DNA from: Arthrobacter pascens
Lineage (GTDB): Bacteria; Actinomycetota; Actinomycetes; Actinomycetales; Micrococcaceae
Assembly (NCBI RefSeq): GCF_017052465.1
Contig: NZ_JAFHKT010000115.1
Span: 1 to 64,000 of the forward strand
Direction: 5' to 3'
DNA length: 64,000 bases
In this document: in pieces, positions 46,651 to 56,348 of the stretch
How the letters are laid out: each line of letters opens with the position of its first letter
Position numbering within the stretch: the stretch's first letter is position 1
Translations under genes and position numbers: made by a program
The notes under the pieces: model-generated
Seen by the model: the letters and a program-made list of their open reading frames with translations, nothing else
Told to the model about the DNA's origin: nothing
The model's database searches: none

Positions 46651-46781
46651 AAAAGCCTTGTGGCTGGCCTACGTTTGAAATCAAAGAACAACCACTTCTG
46701 CAGTTGATCAGCAGGGTCTGACATTTCAGGCCGGAAGTTCCCGGCAACTGCAGCCAAGCAAGCCGGGAGGAACGAAAGGCG

Positions 46782-47540
46782 TTGGCGAACATGGCAGCAC
46801 AAGCCTCCGACGGCAAAGCTACCCAGCGCAGCCAGCGGTCCCGGACAGCACCCAAGGGACTCACCGTCCGGCAGAAAAAGATCCTGGAAACCATCCAGCG
46901 CTCGGTCAACGAGAACGGGTACCCTCCCTCCATGCGGGAGATAGGCGACACCGTTGGCCTGGCCAGCCTGTCCAGCGTCACCCACCAGCTCTCGCAGCTT
47001 GAAAAGCTCGGATACCTCCGTCGCGATCCCAAGCGACCCCGGGCAATGGAAGTCCTCATGCCCCTGACGCTGGATGCCGGGGTCTCCAAGTCCGCGGGCG
47101 GGGACAAGGGGACGCCGCAGCACAGCGCGGGCCGTGGGTCCGTTTCAGAGTTGCCCAGCGCCACGGACACGGCGCTGGTTCCGCTGGTGGGGCGCATTGC
47201 CGCCGGCGGCCCCATCCTCGCCGACCAGATGGTGGAGGACCTCATGCCCCTGCCGCGCCAGCTCGTCGGCCACGGGGAGCTGTTCATGCTGAGGGTCGCC
47301 GGTGATTCCATGGTGGACGCCGCGATCTGCGACGGCGACTGGGTAGTGGTGCGCCGCCAGAGCGACGCCGTCAACGGCGACATCGTAGCGGCGCTGCTGG
47401 ATGACGAAGCAACCGTCAAGACCTTCCGGCAGCGGGACGGCCACACCTGGCTGCTTCCTCAGAACACCCAGTACGAGCCCATCCTGGGCGACCACGCCGT
47501 GGTCATGGGCAAGGTCGTGTCCGTACTGCGGTCGCTTTAG
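46782..47540 (+). CDS. lexA: LexA repressor
   Basis: SOS repressor with self-cleavage stimulated by RecA. It is 252 aa from TTG 46782 (an in-frame ATG follows three codons later). The winged helix is about 28-90 ([20 protein letters not shown]). The cleavage bond is Ala141-Gly142 in GRIAAGGP. The dyad is Ser176 (GDSMVDA) and Lys213 (EATVKTF). The linker is long (about 95-130) and low-complexity. GGGAGG lies 11 nt before the TTG. Confidence 0.98.
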   Translation: MANMAAQASDGKATQRSQRSRTAPKGLTVRQKKILETIQRSVNENGYPPSMREIGDTVGLASLSSVTHQLSQLEKLGYLRRDPKRPRAMEVLMPLTLDAGVSKSAGGDKGTPQHSAGRGSVSELPSATDTALVPLVGRIAAGGPILADQMVEDLMPLPRQLVGHGELFMLRVAGDSMVDAAICDGDWVVVRRQSDAVNGDIVAALLDDEATVKTFRQRDGHTWLLPQNTQYEPILGDHAVVMGKVVSVLRSL

Positions 47541-47601
47541 GTCCCGGCTCGCTCGAGGTGCGCCAAGGGTGTGCTAAATCGGGCGCGCCGAGGGACGCTC
47601 C

Positions 47602-49659
47602 CTAGGACTGCGCCCCGGCGAGCCTTTCCAGCGCCGCCACGGCGATCTTTCTGTCCGTCGTGGGCCAGAACGGCGGGAGCGCGGCGCGGAGAAACCCGCC
47701 GTAGCGCTCCGTCGAGAGCCGCGAATCCAGGACCGCCACCACACCTTTGTCGTCCGTGGACCGGATGAGGCGCCCCGCGCCCTGGGCCAGGCGGATCGCG
47801 GCATGGGTGGCTGACACGGACATGAAACCGTTGCCGCCGGCCTGGGCTACGGCCCGGGAGCGTGCCGTCATCAGCGGGTCGTCCGGCCGCGGGAACGGAA
47901 TCCTGTCGATCACCACGAGCCGGCACGAACCGCCGGGAACATCTACGCCCTGCCACAGGGACATGGTGCCGAACAGGCAGGTGTCCGGCTCGTCGGCGAA
48001 CTGCTTCACCAATGCGGTCATGGTTGAGTCGCCCTGGCAGAGGACGCTGACGTCCAGCCGGGGGCGCAGCGCCTCCGCCGCGTCCTCCGCGGCCCGCCGG
48101 GACGAGAAGAGGCACAGCGCTCCCCCGCCCGAGGCACGGATCAGGGTTTCCAGTTCGTCGAGCGCTTCCGGCGACATCCCCCTGCCCGGCTTCGGAAGGT
48201 GGCCGGCCACGTACAGGATGCCCTGCTTCGGGTAGTCGAACGGGGACCCGACGTCCACGCCCGTCCAGCTGGGGGCGCCTTCGCCCAGGAGACCGAGTCC
48301 GCCGGCGGCGGGTTCGAAGGCCGAGCCGATGGCCAGCGTTGCCGAGGTCAGGACCACGGTGTGGCCTTCGAACAGGCCCTCCCGAAGTCGCCCGGCAACA
48401 CTCAGGGGAGCGATGTTGATCAGCGCGGGCTGCGTGTCATCGGGTGCCGAATACCCCTGCTGGGGGTCAAAGGTGCTGTTCCGTGAAAACCACACCACCT
48501 CGCGGTTTTCCCGAGCGGCGAGCAGCCGCTCGCACAGCTCCAGGATGACGAGGAGGCGGGACCGCGCAAGCTGCCGCCCGCCGTCGGCCGCGTTGTTGCT
48601 GTCCCCCTTGGAATCGGAGAGCGCCGCCCGGCAGGCCTCACGCAGCTGGTCCACGCAGTCGAGCTGCTCCGCGTTGAGTCCGTTTGGGAGCAGCCCGCTG
48701 GGAACGCCGACGAGGGCAAGTTCAAGGTTGGCGGCGGCGTTGTTCAGCGCATCCACGGTGATCCCGGTGTGCTTCCGGGCGCCGGACGCTGCCACATGCA
48801 CCATCGCGACGGACAGCTGCCCGGACACCGCCCCGGTGACACGGTCCTGGAGCTCGTGGGCCTCGTCCACAACCACGACGTCGTACTCGGGCAGCACGGC
48901 CAGGCCCTCAAAGGCGCTGACAGCGAGCATGGCATGGTTGGTCACCACGACATCGGCATCGGCGGCGTCGTGCCGGGCCAGTTCGCTGAAGCACTCGGCC
49001 GCGAGGGGGCACTTCTGCGCACCGAGGCATTCCATGGACGTGACCGACACCTGGCGCCAGGCCCGGTCCGTTACCCCCGGGAGAAGTTCGTCGCGGTCCC
49101 CCGTGGCTGTCTTTTCTGCCCACTCGCGGAGCCGGACCACCTCCTTGCCGAGCTGCGAGGAAGGTCCTCCCATGGCGGCGGCGAAGTGCGGGACGCTGGT
49201 GTCCTCGCCGAGCGAAAAGAGCTGTCCCTCCGAGGGCTCCTCGGAGGGAAATCCGCCTTCGAGCTTGTGCCGGCAGACGTAGTTGGACCGCCCCTTGACG
49301 AGGGCCACCTTGACCGACCGGTCCAGCGCCGGCGTGATGTTCTTCAGCAGCCGCGGGAGATCCCGGCCCACAATCTGTGTCTGCAGCGCCAAGGTGGCGG
49401 TGGAGACGAGCGTGGGCTTGTCGCTTTCCAGCGAATGGGCGATCAGCGGGATGAGGTAGGCCAGGGACTTGCCGGTGCCCGTGCCCGCCTGGACGAGCAG
49501 GTGGTCGCCGGTGTCGATCGCCCGCGCCACCTGCCGCGCCATCTCATGCTGGCCGCTGCGGCTTTGTCCGCCCATGCCGGCCACAGCCCGGTCGAGGAGT
49601 TCGATGACAAACTCCTCGCCGGCCGCGGCATCGGCGGGCTCCGCCGCCTGCTCAGTCAT
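47602..49659 (-). CDS. DinG/XPD-like ATP-dependent DNA helicase
   Basis: Superfamily 2 5'-3' helicase with an iron-sulfur cluster, acting on R-loops, forks or recombination intermediates. It is 685 aa. Walker A AGTGTGKS is at 58-65 and DEAH in VVVDEAHELQ. Four cysteines for the 4Fe-4S cluster lie in NYVCRHKL and in CLGAQKCPLAAEC. C-terminal motifs are FGTMSLWQGVDVPG and QGAGRLIRS. Its ATG overlaps the hflX stop by 8 nt. It converges on lexA. No SOS box is seen at its own start. Confidence 0.93.
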   Translation of the reverse strand: MTEQAAEPADAAAGEEFVIELLDRAVAGMGGQSRSGQHEMARQVARAIDTGDHLLVQAGTGTGKSLAYLIPLIAHSLESDKPTLVSTATLALQTQIVGRDLPRLLKNITPALDRSVKVALVKGRSNYVCRHKLEGGFPSEEPSEGQLFSLGEDTSVPHFAAAMGGPSSQLGKEVVRLREWAEKTATGDRDELLPGVTDRAWRQVSVTSMECLGAQKCPLAAECFSELARHDAADADVVVTNHAMLAVSAFEGLAVLPEYDVVVVDEAHELQDRVTGAVSGQLSVAMVHVAASGARKHTGITVDALNNAAANLELALVGVPSGLLPNGLNAEQLDCVDQLREACRAALSDSKGDSNNAADGGRQLARSRLLVILELCERLLAARENREVVWFSRNSTFDPQQGYSAPDDTQPALINIAPLSVAGRLREGLFEGHTVVLTSATLAIGSAFEPAAGGLGLLGEGAPSWTGVDVGSPFDYPKQGILYVAGHLPKPGRGMSPEALDELETLIRASGGGALCLFSSRRAAEDAAEALRPRLDVSVLCQGDSTMTALVKQFADEPDTCLFGTMSLWQGVDVPGGSCRLVVIDRIPFPRPDDPLMTARSRAVAQAGGNGFMSVSATHAAIRLAQGAGRLIRSTDDKGVVAVLDSRLSTERYGGFLRAALPPFWPTTDRKIAVAALERLAGAQS

Positions 49660-51229
49660 TGGCGATGAAGGATTCCAGTTCAGCCGCGAGGCCTTCCCGG
49701 ACCATGACCACGGCGCGGGTGCCGCCCTCTTCGTGATCCATGCTCAGGATCTCCGCATCGGAGTCGTGGAGTTTGCTGATCAGGTCACCGCGGTGATACG
49801 GCACCAGCAGTTCCAACTTGACGCTCGGCCGCGGGATGCCTTCACTGATCGCCTTCAGCAGCTCAGGGATCCCCTGGCCGGTACGGGCGGACACCACCAC
49901 GTGGCGCGGTTCGCGCTGCTTCAGCCGCTCCACTACGAACGGATCGGCGGCGTCGGCCTTGTTCAGCACGATGATCTCGGGCACCTTGCGGGCGTCCACT
50001 TCGGAGAACACCGAGCGCACCGCGGCGATCTGGCCCTCCGGATCAGGGTGCGAGACGTCCACCACGTGCAGGATGAGGTCCGCGTCCGCCACTTCCTCGA
50101 GCGTGGACCGGAACGCCTCCACGAGCTGCGTGGGAAGGGAACGGACGAAGCCGACAGTGTCAGCCAAAGTGTACCCCAGGCCGTCCGCCGTCTCAGCCTT
50201 GCGGACGGTAGGGTCCAGCGTGGCGAACAGGGCGTTCTCCACGAGGACTCCGGCGTCTGTGAGCCGGTTCAGCAGGGAGGATTTGCCCGCATTGGTGTAG
50301 CCAGCGATGGCCACGGAGGGAACTGCATTACGACGGCGGTTGGCCCGCTTGGTCTCGCGCGCCGGCTTCATCGCGGCGATCTCGCGGCGCAGCTTCGCCA
50401 TCCGCGTGCGGATCCGGCGCCGGTCCAGTTCGATCTTCGTTTCACCGGGACCGCGTGAACCCATGCCGGCACCTGCGCCGCCCACCTGGCCGCCGGCCTG
50501 GCGGGACATCGACTCGCCCCAGCCGCGGAGGCGCGGGAGCAGGTATTCGAGCTGTGCCAGCTCCACCTGTGCCTTGCCCTCACGGCTCTTGGCGTGCTGC
50601 GCGAAGATGTCCAGAATGAGCGCCGTGCGGTCGATGACCTTGACCTTGACGATGTCTTCCAGTCCGCGCCGCTGCGACGGTGCCAGTTCGGCATCCACCA
50701 CCACGGTGTCCGCGCCGGTGGACATCACCACATCCTTGAGCTCCAGGGCTTTACCTGAGCCGAGGAACGTTCCGGGATCCGGCTTCGCCCGGCGCTGGAC
50801 CAGCCCGTCGAGAACTTCCGAGCCCGCGGTTTCCGCCAGGGCAGCGAGTTCACGCAGGGAGTTCTCGGCATCGGCGAGGGTGCCCTCGGTCCACAGCCCG
50901 GCCAGGACCACGCGCTCCAGGCGCAGCTGCCGGTACTCAACTTCGGTGACGTCTTCGAGTTCGGTGGACAGTCCGGCGGTGCGGCGCAGGGCCCGGCGTT
51001 CCTCGAGATCCTGCTGGTCGCCGTCGAACGTGCTGTGTTCCTCGTCAAGCCGAGAGATGGCCTGCGCCTGGCCAAAGACGGCCTTGCTGCCGGCACCTGC
51101 GCCGTTGGCAGCCGCGGCATTCTTTGCCGGGACGTCCTTGGAGAGAATCCGGTCGATGACAGCTTGGATTTCCTCGGGACTCATGTCCTGGGCTGCTGGC
51201 TCGGATCCGGAATTGTGCTGACTGGTCAT
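49652..51229 (-). CDS. hflX: ribosome-splitting GTPase HflX
   Basis: GTPase that rescues stalled ribosomes by subunit splitting. It is 525 aa from ATG 51229 (AAGGAG 3 nt upstream); the frame stays open to 51427 but that part is not family-like. N-terminal HflX domain (about 85-260: PGTFLGSGKALELKD, QVELAQLEYLLPRLRG), glycine-rich linker, then the G domain with G1 AGYTNAGKSSL and G4 LNKAD. The first 80 residues are a charged, Ala-rich extension. Confidence 0.96.
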   Translation of the reverse strand: MTSQHNSGSEPAAQDMSPEEIQAVIDRILSKDVPAKNAAAANGAGAGSKAVFGQAQAISRLDEEHSTFDGDQQDLEERRALRRTAGLSTELEDVTEVEYRQLRLERVVLAGLWTEGTLADAENSLRELAALAETAGSEVLDGLVQRRAKPDPGTFLGSGKALELKDVVMSTGADTVVVDAELAPSQRRGLEDIVKVKVIDRTALILDIFAQHAKSREGKAQVELAQLEYLLPRLRGWGESMSRQAGGQVGGAGAGMGSRGPGETKIELDRRRIRTRMAKLRREIAAMKPARETKRANRRRNAVPSVAIAGYTNAGKSSLLNRLTDAGVLVENALFATLDPTVRKAETADGLGYTLADTVGFVRSLPTQLVEAFRSTLEEVADADLILHVVDVSHPDPEGQIAAVRSVFSEVDARKVPEIIVLNKADAADPFVVERLKQREPRHVVVSARTGQGIPELLKAISEGIPRPSVKLELLVPYHRGDLISKLHDSDAEILSMDHEEGGTRAVVMVREGLAAELESFIAND

Positions 51230-51530
51230 GGTCTCCTTAAAGGGTTCTGCATCTTCAGAATAGTGCTGATTGGCTGCCTTGGGCGCAGAATTCGCGCTGG
51301 GCTGACGACTGGAGGGCATAAGGGCTCCTGGGATGCCGTCGGCGCACAGGCCTGAGCGGCAGAAGAATGGACTGATTGAGTGTGGTTCGGCGCGCTCCGG
51401 GCGGAAGGTGGTAGACCTGCATCGCAACGGGAGGCACGGGGCCGGCGCCGCGGCTGGAAGCCTGCGGCGGAAAATACCGGCTACTCAAAGATCAGGAACA
51501 TGCCTTCCAGAGTAGCAGATGCGGACCACC

Positions 51531-51585
51531 CGGTTTCCCATCGGTTTCCCATCCCGGTTTCCCATCCCGGTTTCCCATCCCGGTA
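51531..51585. repeat. 13-bp tandem repeat (CGGTTTCCCATCC)
   Basis: CGGTTTCCCAT occurs at 51531, 51542, 51555 and 51568, and a fifth partial unit starts at 51581. The period is 13 bp except the first step (11 bp). It ends 11 bp before the -10 of the next gene, so copy number could alter that promoter. Confidence 0.85.
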
Positions 51586-51595
51586 GAAAGCCCAC

Positions 51596-51601
51596 TAATC
51601 T
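51596..51601 (+). promoter_or_regulatory. -10 box of the methyltransferase gene, leaderless type
   Basis: TAATCT lies 8 nt before the ATG at 51610; its -35 would fall inside the 13-bp repeats. Confidence 0.45.
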
Positions 51602-51609
51602 GGCCAGTT

Positions 51610-52224
51610 ATGGAGTCTGCCCACTATTTCAGCGCCTCGCCCGCCGGGCCGTTCACCCGCAAGCCGCTCACCGTGGAACTGGCCGGCGAAACGCGCAGAC
51701 TGCAGACCTCCTCCGGCATCTTCAGCCCGGACGGCATCGACAAGGGCACAGCTGTCCTGCTCGCGGAGGTCCCCGCACCGGCTCCGCAGGGAAACCTGCT
51801 GGACATCGGCTGCGGCTGGGGTCCCATCGCCCTGACCATGGCGCTGCGGGCGCCGCACGCCCAGGTGTATGCGGTGGACGTCAACGAACGCTGCATCACG
51901 CTCACCAACGAGAACGCGTCCCTGCTGGGCCTTGGCAATGTCACGGCCAGCACGCCGGAGGCCGTGGATCCGCAACTGCGCTTCGACACCATCTGGTCCA
52001 ATCCGCCGATCCGGATTGGCAAGGATGAGCTGCATTCGCTGCTCATGCTGTGGTTGCCCCGCCTGGCGCCGGGAGGCTCGGCTTGGCTGGTGGTGCAGAA
52101 GAACCTGGGGTCCGATTCGCTTCAGCGCTGGCTCGCGGAGGAGCTTGACGATTCGTTCGCGGTGACCCGCGAGAGCACGTCCAAGTCGTTCCGCATCCTG
52201 CGGGTCAGGAAAGCGTCCCACTAG
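51610..52224 (+). CDS. class I SAM-dependent methyltransferase, RsmC/RlmG-like small form
   Basis: 204 aa, a single Rossmann methyltransferase domain. SAM-binding motif I is LLDIGCGWGPIA (about 63-74), acidic motif II AVDVNERC, and motif IV SNPPIRIGK, the NPP(Y/F/I) signature of N-methylating enzymes acting on guanine or adenine. Family homology suggests 16S or 23S rRNA m2G methylation, but the N-terminal half of RsmC is absent. Its last 20 nt overlap the convergent dapF. Confidence 0.88.
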   Translation: MESAHYFSASPAGPFTRKPLTVELAGETRRLQTSSGIFSPDGIDKGTAVLLAEVPAPAPQGNLLDIGCGWGPIALTMALRAPHAQVYAVDVNERCITLTNENASLLGLGNVTASTPEAVDPQLRFDTIWSNPPIRIGKDELHSLLMLWLPRLAPGGSAWLVVQKNLGSDSLQRWLAEELDDSFAVTRESTSKSFRILRVRKASH

Positions 52225-53149
52225 CAACGATCGTTGCCGGACCGCTCAGTTCCACGTGCTCGTGGCCGTCTGCCACGGTGAAGAATTTAACGCCGACGAC
52301 GCCTCCCGGCACCTTCACGTGCCAGGCGTCCGGTGCCCCTTGGCCGGCCCAGTGGCGGGTTGCGACCGCGGCAGCACACGCTCCGGTGCCGCAGGACTGC
52401 GTCTCACCGACGCCGCGCTCGTGGACGCGCATAGTCACGGTGCCGACGCCCTCGTGGACCAGCGGCTCGGACGGCACGACAAACTCGACGTTGGTGCCGT
52501 GTGCCGGCTTGGGGTCAACATGCGGGGCTGTAAAGAGCCTGGTGGCTTCCAGCTCGGACAGCTCAGCCAGCGCGACGACGGTGTGCGGGTTGCCCATGCT
52601 GACTGACAGCGCCGGCCGCGGCACTTCCAGGCCGTCGGCACTGACCAGGGAGTCCATGGCGCGGGCCGCGGCCTCGGCCGGGAAGATGAACTCCCACGGC
52701 CCCATGTCCACGGCGTAGCCGTCCGCCGTGCGGACGATGGTCTTCACGCCGGCGCGCGTGCCGATGGTCAGCGAGCCCCCCGTCGGGAGTTCGGCGAGCC
52801 CCTCGGCGAGGAGGAAGTGGACGAACACCCGGACGCCGTTGCCGCACATCTCGGACAGGGAGCCGTCACCATTGCGGTAGTCCATGAACCACTCTGCATC
52901 GGGGTGCTCGGTCAGGAGCCGGCGGCCCTCGTCGATGAGCCGCGAGGGGACGGCCCGGATGAGCCCGTCCCCGCCGATGCCGCGGTGGCGGTCACACAGC
53001 TCCGCGACCTGTTCCGGGGAAATGACGTGCATGCCCTCTGGGTCGGCGATCAGGACGAAATCATTGCCGGTTCCGTGGCCCTTGGAGAAGCGGAGCCCGC
53101 TCAGTTGTGAGATGGCGCGCTCAGCGGTTTCTGCAAGGGCTTCATTCAT
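52205..53149 (-). CDS. dapF: diaminopimelate epimerase
   Basis: Interconverts LL- and meso-diaminopimelate for lysine and peptidoglycan. It is 314 aa. Both catalytic cysteines are present: SEMCGNGVR and QSCGTGACA. KGHGTGNDFVLI at the N-terminus is typical. A TAACCT -10 lies 6 nt before the ATG (leaderless type). The gap from miaA is 66 bp; in many actinobacteria these genes are adjacent. Confidence 0.97.
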   Translation of the reverse strand: MNEALAETAERAISQLSGLRFSKGHGTGNDFVLIADPEGMHVISPEQVAELCDRHRGIGGDGLIRAVPSRLIDEGRRLLTEHPDAEWFMDYRNGDGSLSEMCGNGVRVFVHFLLAEGLAELPTGGSLTIGTRAGVKTIVRTADGYAVDMGPWEFIFPAEAAARAMDSLVSADGLEVPRPALSVSMGNPHTVVALAELSELEATRLFTAPHVDPKPAHGTNVEFVVPSEPLVHEGVGTVTMRVHERGVGETQSCGTGACAAAVATRHWAGQGAPDAWHVKVPGGVVGVKFFTVADGHEHVELSGPATIVASGTLS

Positions 53150-53155
53150 GCTTCA

Positions 53156-53161
53156 AGGTTA
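53156..53161 (-). promoter_or_regulatory. -10 box of dapF, leaderless type
   Basis: TAACCT lies 6 nt before the ATG on the minus strand, gap TGAAGC. Confidence 0.45.
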
Positions 53162-53215
53162 CCCGCACGCCGCGGGGTCCCGGAAAACAGCCGCCCTGCT
53201 GTGTTCGGCCGGACA

Positions 53216-54118
53216 TCAGGCGCAGAGGGCGGCGGCCTTGGCCGCCAGGGCGGGATCCTGCCAGTCCAGCCAGGCAATGCGCGGGTCGGCCCGGAACCAG
53301 GTGAGCTGGCGGCGGGCGAACTGGCGGGTGGCCACGATGGTTTCCTCTGCCGCCTGCGTAACGTCGGCTTCGCCGTCGAGCACTTTGAGGAACTGGGCGT
53401 ACCCCAGGGCCCGGGGCGCCGTCCGGCCGCGGCGGAGTCCTGCCGCGTCCAGGCGCTCGACCTCGGCCAGCAGCCCGCGGTCCACCATGCGGTGGACCCG
53501 CGCCGCCAGGCGCTCGCGCAGCTCGTCCCGGTCCACGGCCAGGCCGACCTGCACGGCGGGCTGGAAGTACTCCCGGCTGGGCATGAAGGAGCTGAACGGG
53601 CGTCCTGTGAGTTCGTAGACCTCCAGCGCGCGGATGATCCGGCGGGCATCTCCGAGCCGGCCTGCTGAGACGGGGTCAGCCTCCCGGAGGCGTTGCAGCA
53701 GCGGCGCCGTTCCGGCCTCGGCCTGTTCCTGCTCGAGGCGGGCGCGGATGCCGGGGTCGGTGCCCGGAAATTCCAGGACGTCGAGGGCTGCGCGCACATA
53801 CAGCCCGGACCCGCCCGCGAGGATCGCCCGCTTGCCCCGGCGGTGGATGTCCGTGACGGCCGCTCTTGCCTGCTGCTGGAACTCGGACACCGATGCCTCC
53901 TCGGTCACGTCAAGGATGTCCAGCAGGTGGTGAGGTATTCCCCTGCGCTCGGGTTCGGTGATCTTGGCCGTTCCGATGTCCATGCCGCGGTAGAACTGCA
54001 TGGCGTCGGCGTTGATCACTTCACCGTCGAGCTTCAGCGCCAGCTCGACGGCAAGGTCGGATTTTCCGGAACCCGTTGGCCCGACCACCGCGATGACGGG
54101 CGGCTGCCTGGCGGCCAC
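53216..54118 (-). CDS. miaA: tRNA dimethylallyltransferase
   Basis: Adds the dimethylallyl group to A37 of tRNAs reading U-starting codons. It is 300 aa. P-loop GPTGSGKS is at 13-20, followed by [18 protein letters not shown]. It follows miaB by 3 bp, so the two modification steps are coupled: MiaA makes i6A and MiaB adds the methylthio group. Confidence 0.97.
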   Translation of the reverse strand: MAARQPPVIAVVGPTGSGKSDLAVELALKLDGEVINADAMQFYRGMDIGTAKITEPERRGIPHHLLDILDVTEEASVSEFQQQARAAVTDIHRRGKRAILAGGSGLYVRAALDVLEFPGTDPGIRARLEQEQAEAGTAPLLQRLREADPVSAGRLGDARRIIRALEVYELTGRPFSSFMPSREYFQPAVQVGLAVDRDELRERLAARVHRMVDRGLLAEVERLDAAGLRRGRTAPRALGYAQFLKVLDGEADVTQAAEETIVATRQFARRQLTWFRADPRIAWLDWQDPALAAKAAALCA

Positions 54119-54121
54119 GGG

Positions 54122-55666
54122 CTAGCGGCTGCGCACGGGAAGTGACGGCATGCCGAGCGAAACGCCGGCTTTGCCGCCCGCGGCCGCCGGTGCGGGAGCC
54201 CCGCACGAGTCTGCCTGCGACCTGTCCCACGCATCACCGGCACGTGAACGCCGCAGAGAGTAGTCAGCGGCCGTTGCGGGGTCGGCGACCAGATGGAAGG
54301 CCGCGGCCTCGGTGATGGTAACGGTGACGAGGTCGCCAGGCCGGGGTGCCGGGGCGCCGTCCGGGACGGAGAAGTGCACGAGCCGCTGGTCCTGGGACCG
54401 GCCGGACAAGCGGTGGGTCTCCCCTGCCTTGCGTCCTGACTGCGCAGTCACCATGACCTCGACGCGGCGTCCCATCTGTTTTGCGTTCTCTTCTGCGGCG
54501 ATGCGGTCCTGCAGGGCGGTGAGCCGTTCAAAGCGTTCCTGGACGACGGCTTTGGGGAGCTGGCCGGGAAGCTCCGCTGCAGGTGTGCCGGGGCGTTTGG
54601 AGTACTGGAACGTGAAGGCTGTGGCGAAGCGGGACTTTTCGACAACGTCCAGCGTTGCCTGGAAATCCTCCTCGGTCTCCCCCGGGAAGCCGACGATGAT
54701 GTCCGTTGAGATCGCGGCGTGCGGGATCTTGTCACGGACCTTGTCCAGGATGCCGAGGAACTTGGCGGAGCGGTAGGAGCGCTTCATCTCCCTGAGGACC
54801 TTGTCCGAGCCTGACTGGAGAGGCATGTGCAGCTGGGGCATGACGTTGGGCGTTTCGGCCATGGCGTCAATGACGTCATCCGTAAACGCGGCCGGGTGGG
54901 GGCTGGTGAAGCGGACGCGTTCGAGGCCGGGAATTTCACCGCAGGCGCGGAGCAGCTTGGAGAATGCCTGGCGGTCACCGAACTCCACTCCGTAGGAGTT
55001 CACGTTCTGGCCCAGGAGGGTCACTTCGATGGCGCCGTCATCCACGAGCGCCTGAACTTCCGCCAGGATGTCCCCCGGCCTGCGGTCCTTCTCCTTGCCG
55101 CGGAGTGCGGGCACGATGCAGAACGTGCACGTGTTGTTGCAACCCACGGAGATGGACACCCAGCCTGAATACACGGAGTCCCGCTTGGTGGGCAGCGTGG
55201 AGGGGAAAACGTCGAGGGATTCAAGGATCTCGAGTTGGGCTTCGCTGTTGTGGCGGGCCCGGTCCAGGAGTGCCGGAAGGGCGCCCACGTTGTGCGTGCC
55301 GAAGACCGCGTCCACCCACGGCGCCTTCTTCAGGATGGTTTCGCGGTCTTTCTGCGCCAGGCACCCGCCGACGGCGATCTGCATTCCCGGGTTGGCTTCC
55401 TTGACCGGCGCCAGCATGCCGAGGTTGCCGTAGAGCTTGTTGTCCGCGTTCTCCCTGACGGCACACGTGTTGAAGACGACGACGTCGGCCTGGGCGCCCT
55501 CCGCGGGAACGTAGCCCGCCGCCTCGAGCATCCCGGCCATCCGTTCGGAATCGTGGACGTTCATCTGGCAGCCGAAGGTACGCACCTGGTAGGTGCGGGG
55601 TGCGCCGGCGGCGTCGGCTGCTGCAGGGACGGCGCCGGATGCGGGGGAAGGGTAGGTCAGACTCAC
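54122..55666 (-). CDS. miaB: tRNA-2-methylthio-N6-dimethylallyladenosine synthase
   Basis: Radical SAM methylthiotransferase with two 4Fe-4S clusters. It is 514 aa. N-terminal cluster cysteines are Cys33, Cys68 and Cys102; the radical SAM triad is Cys176, Cys180 and Cys183 in [14 protein letters not shown] domain lies about 380-455, followed by a roughly 50-residue Ala/Arg/Gly tail not seen in most MiaB. The GTG start has a TACGCT -10 6 nt upstream. Confidence 0.97.
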   Translation of the reverse strand: MSLTYPSPASGAVPAAADAAGAPRTYQVRTFGCQMNVHDSERMAGMLEAAGYVPAEGAQADVVVFNTCAVRENADNKLYGNLGMLAPVKEANPGMQIAVGGCLAQKDRETILKKAPWVDAVFGTHNVGALPALLDRARHNSEAQLEILESLDVFPSTLPTKRDSVYSGWVSISVGCNNTCTFCIVPALRGKEKDRRPGDILAEVQALVDDGAIEVTLLGQNVNSYGVEFGDRQAFSKLLRACGEIPGLERVRFTSPHPAAFTDDVIDAMAETPNVMPQLHMPLQSGSDKVLREMKRSYRSAKFLGILDKVRDKIPHAAISTDIIVGFPGETEEDFQATLDVVEKSRFATAFTFQYSKRPGTPAAELPGQLPKAVVQERFERLTALQDRIAAEENAKQMGRRVEVMVTAQSGRKAGETHRLSGRSQDQRLVHFSVPDGAPAPRPGDLVTVTITEAAAFHLVADPATAADYSLRRSRAGDAWDRSQADSCGAPAPAAAGGKAGVSLGMPSLPVRSR

Positions 55667-55672
55667 CCGTTA

Positions 55673-55678
55673 AGCGTA
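55673..55678 (-). promoter_or_regulatory. -10 box of miaB, leaderless type
   Basis: TACGCT lies 6 nt before the GTG on the minus strand, gap TAACGG. Confidence 0.4.
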
Positions 55679-55754
55679 CCGGCTGTGGCCAACTGGAGGT
55701 GCTGCCCGTCCTGACAGCCAGCCTCGGCCCAGAAGCTACGCCCGGCGCCGGAGA

Positions 55755-56348
55755 CTATGCCCGGCCCCCGGACGCGGCGTCAAGCACCTCGCCAACGATC
55801 CGGAAGGCCTGCGAGGGCTGGTACCCCTTGCGTGCGAGCATGGAGGCCAGACGCCGGGTGGTCTTGTCCCGCTCGGCACGGTCGGACAGGTCTGCGCCCG
55901 GGCGGAGCTTGCGTTCCACCAGGTGCCTGGCCGCGGCTTCCTCGTCTTCGTCGCTGAGCTGTTCCAGGGCCGACGCGGCCGTCTCCGGATCAATCCCCTT
56001 GTCAGCGAGTTCGCGGCGGAGCGCGCCCTTGGCCAGCTTCCGGGTCTGAGAACGGCTGCGCACCCACATGTCCGCGAATTCAGCGTCGTCGACGAGCCTG
56101 ACCTCTTCAAAACGGTCCAGGACCGCGGCGGCGACATCCTCGGGCACATTGCGTTCGGCCAGCTTCCGTTCCAGCTGGAGCCTGCTCTTGGGCGCGCTGG
56201 TCAGCTGTCGCAGCACAATCGCCCGCGCCACTGACGCGGGGTCGGCGTCCCTGTCTTCCGCGGCTGCGGGCGGCAGCGCTGGGGCAGACGGCCGGCCCGC
56301 CTCAGCGCCGGGCACCCGGCCGCGCCGCCTGCTGCTAGAAACCGTCAA
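55755..56348 (-). CDS. recX: RecA regulator RecX
   Basis: Binds and limits RecA filaments. It is 197 aa: an Arg/Pro-rich N-terminus (1-45), then the helical RecX repeats ([21 protein letters not shown] at about 46-66, then [20 protein letters not shown]). Its start lies 14 nt inside the recA 3' end, so translation is coupled and RecX is made in proportion to RecA. Confidence 0.95.
   Translation of the reverse strand: MTVSSSRRRGRVPGAEAGRPSAPALPPAAAEDRDADPASVARAIVLRQLTSAPKSRLQLERKLAERNVPEDVAAAVLDRFEEVRLVDDAEFADMWVRSRSQTRKLAKGALRRELADKGIDPETAASALEQLSDEDEEAAARHLVERKLRPGADLSDRAERDKTTRRLASMLARKGYQPSQAFRIVGEVLDAASGGRA

Larger units (their letters stand above)
46468..46781. other. lexA / LysM divergent control region (314 bp)
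   Basis: No gene inside. It holds two LexA boxes 67 bp apart and the ribosome sites for both flanking genes. The AT-rich middle (46590-46680) should contain the lexA promoter. Confidence 0.6.
51230..51609. other. 380-bp region upstream of hflX with a minisatellite
   Basis: No gene that I can support; short frames on both strands lack ribosome sites and recognisable sequence. It must hold the hflX promoter. A 13-bp tandem repeat lies at its right end, directly before the methyltransferase promoter. Confidence 0.5.

Noticed and set aside
51255..51488. 77-codon minus-strand frame upstream of hflX
   Set aside because: No ribosome site, no hydrophobic or domain pattern, and it overlaps the probable hflX promoter.
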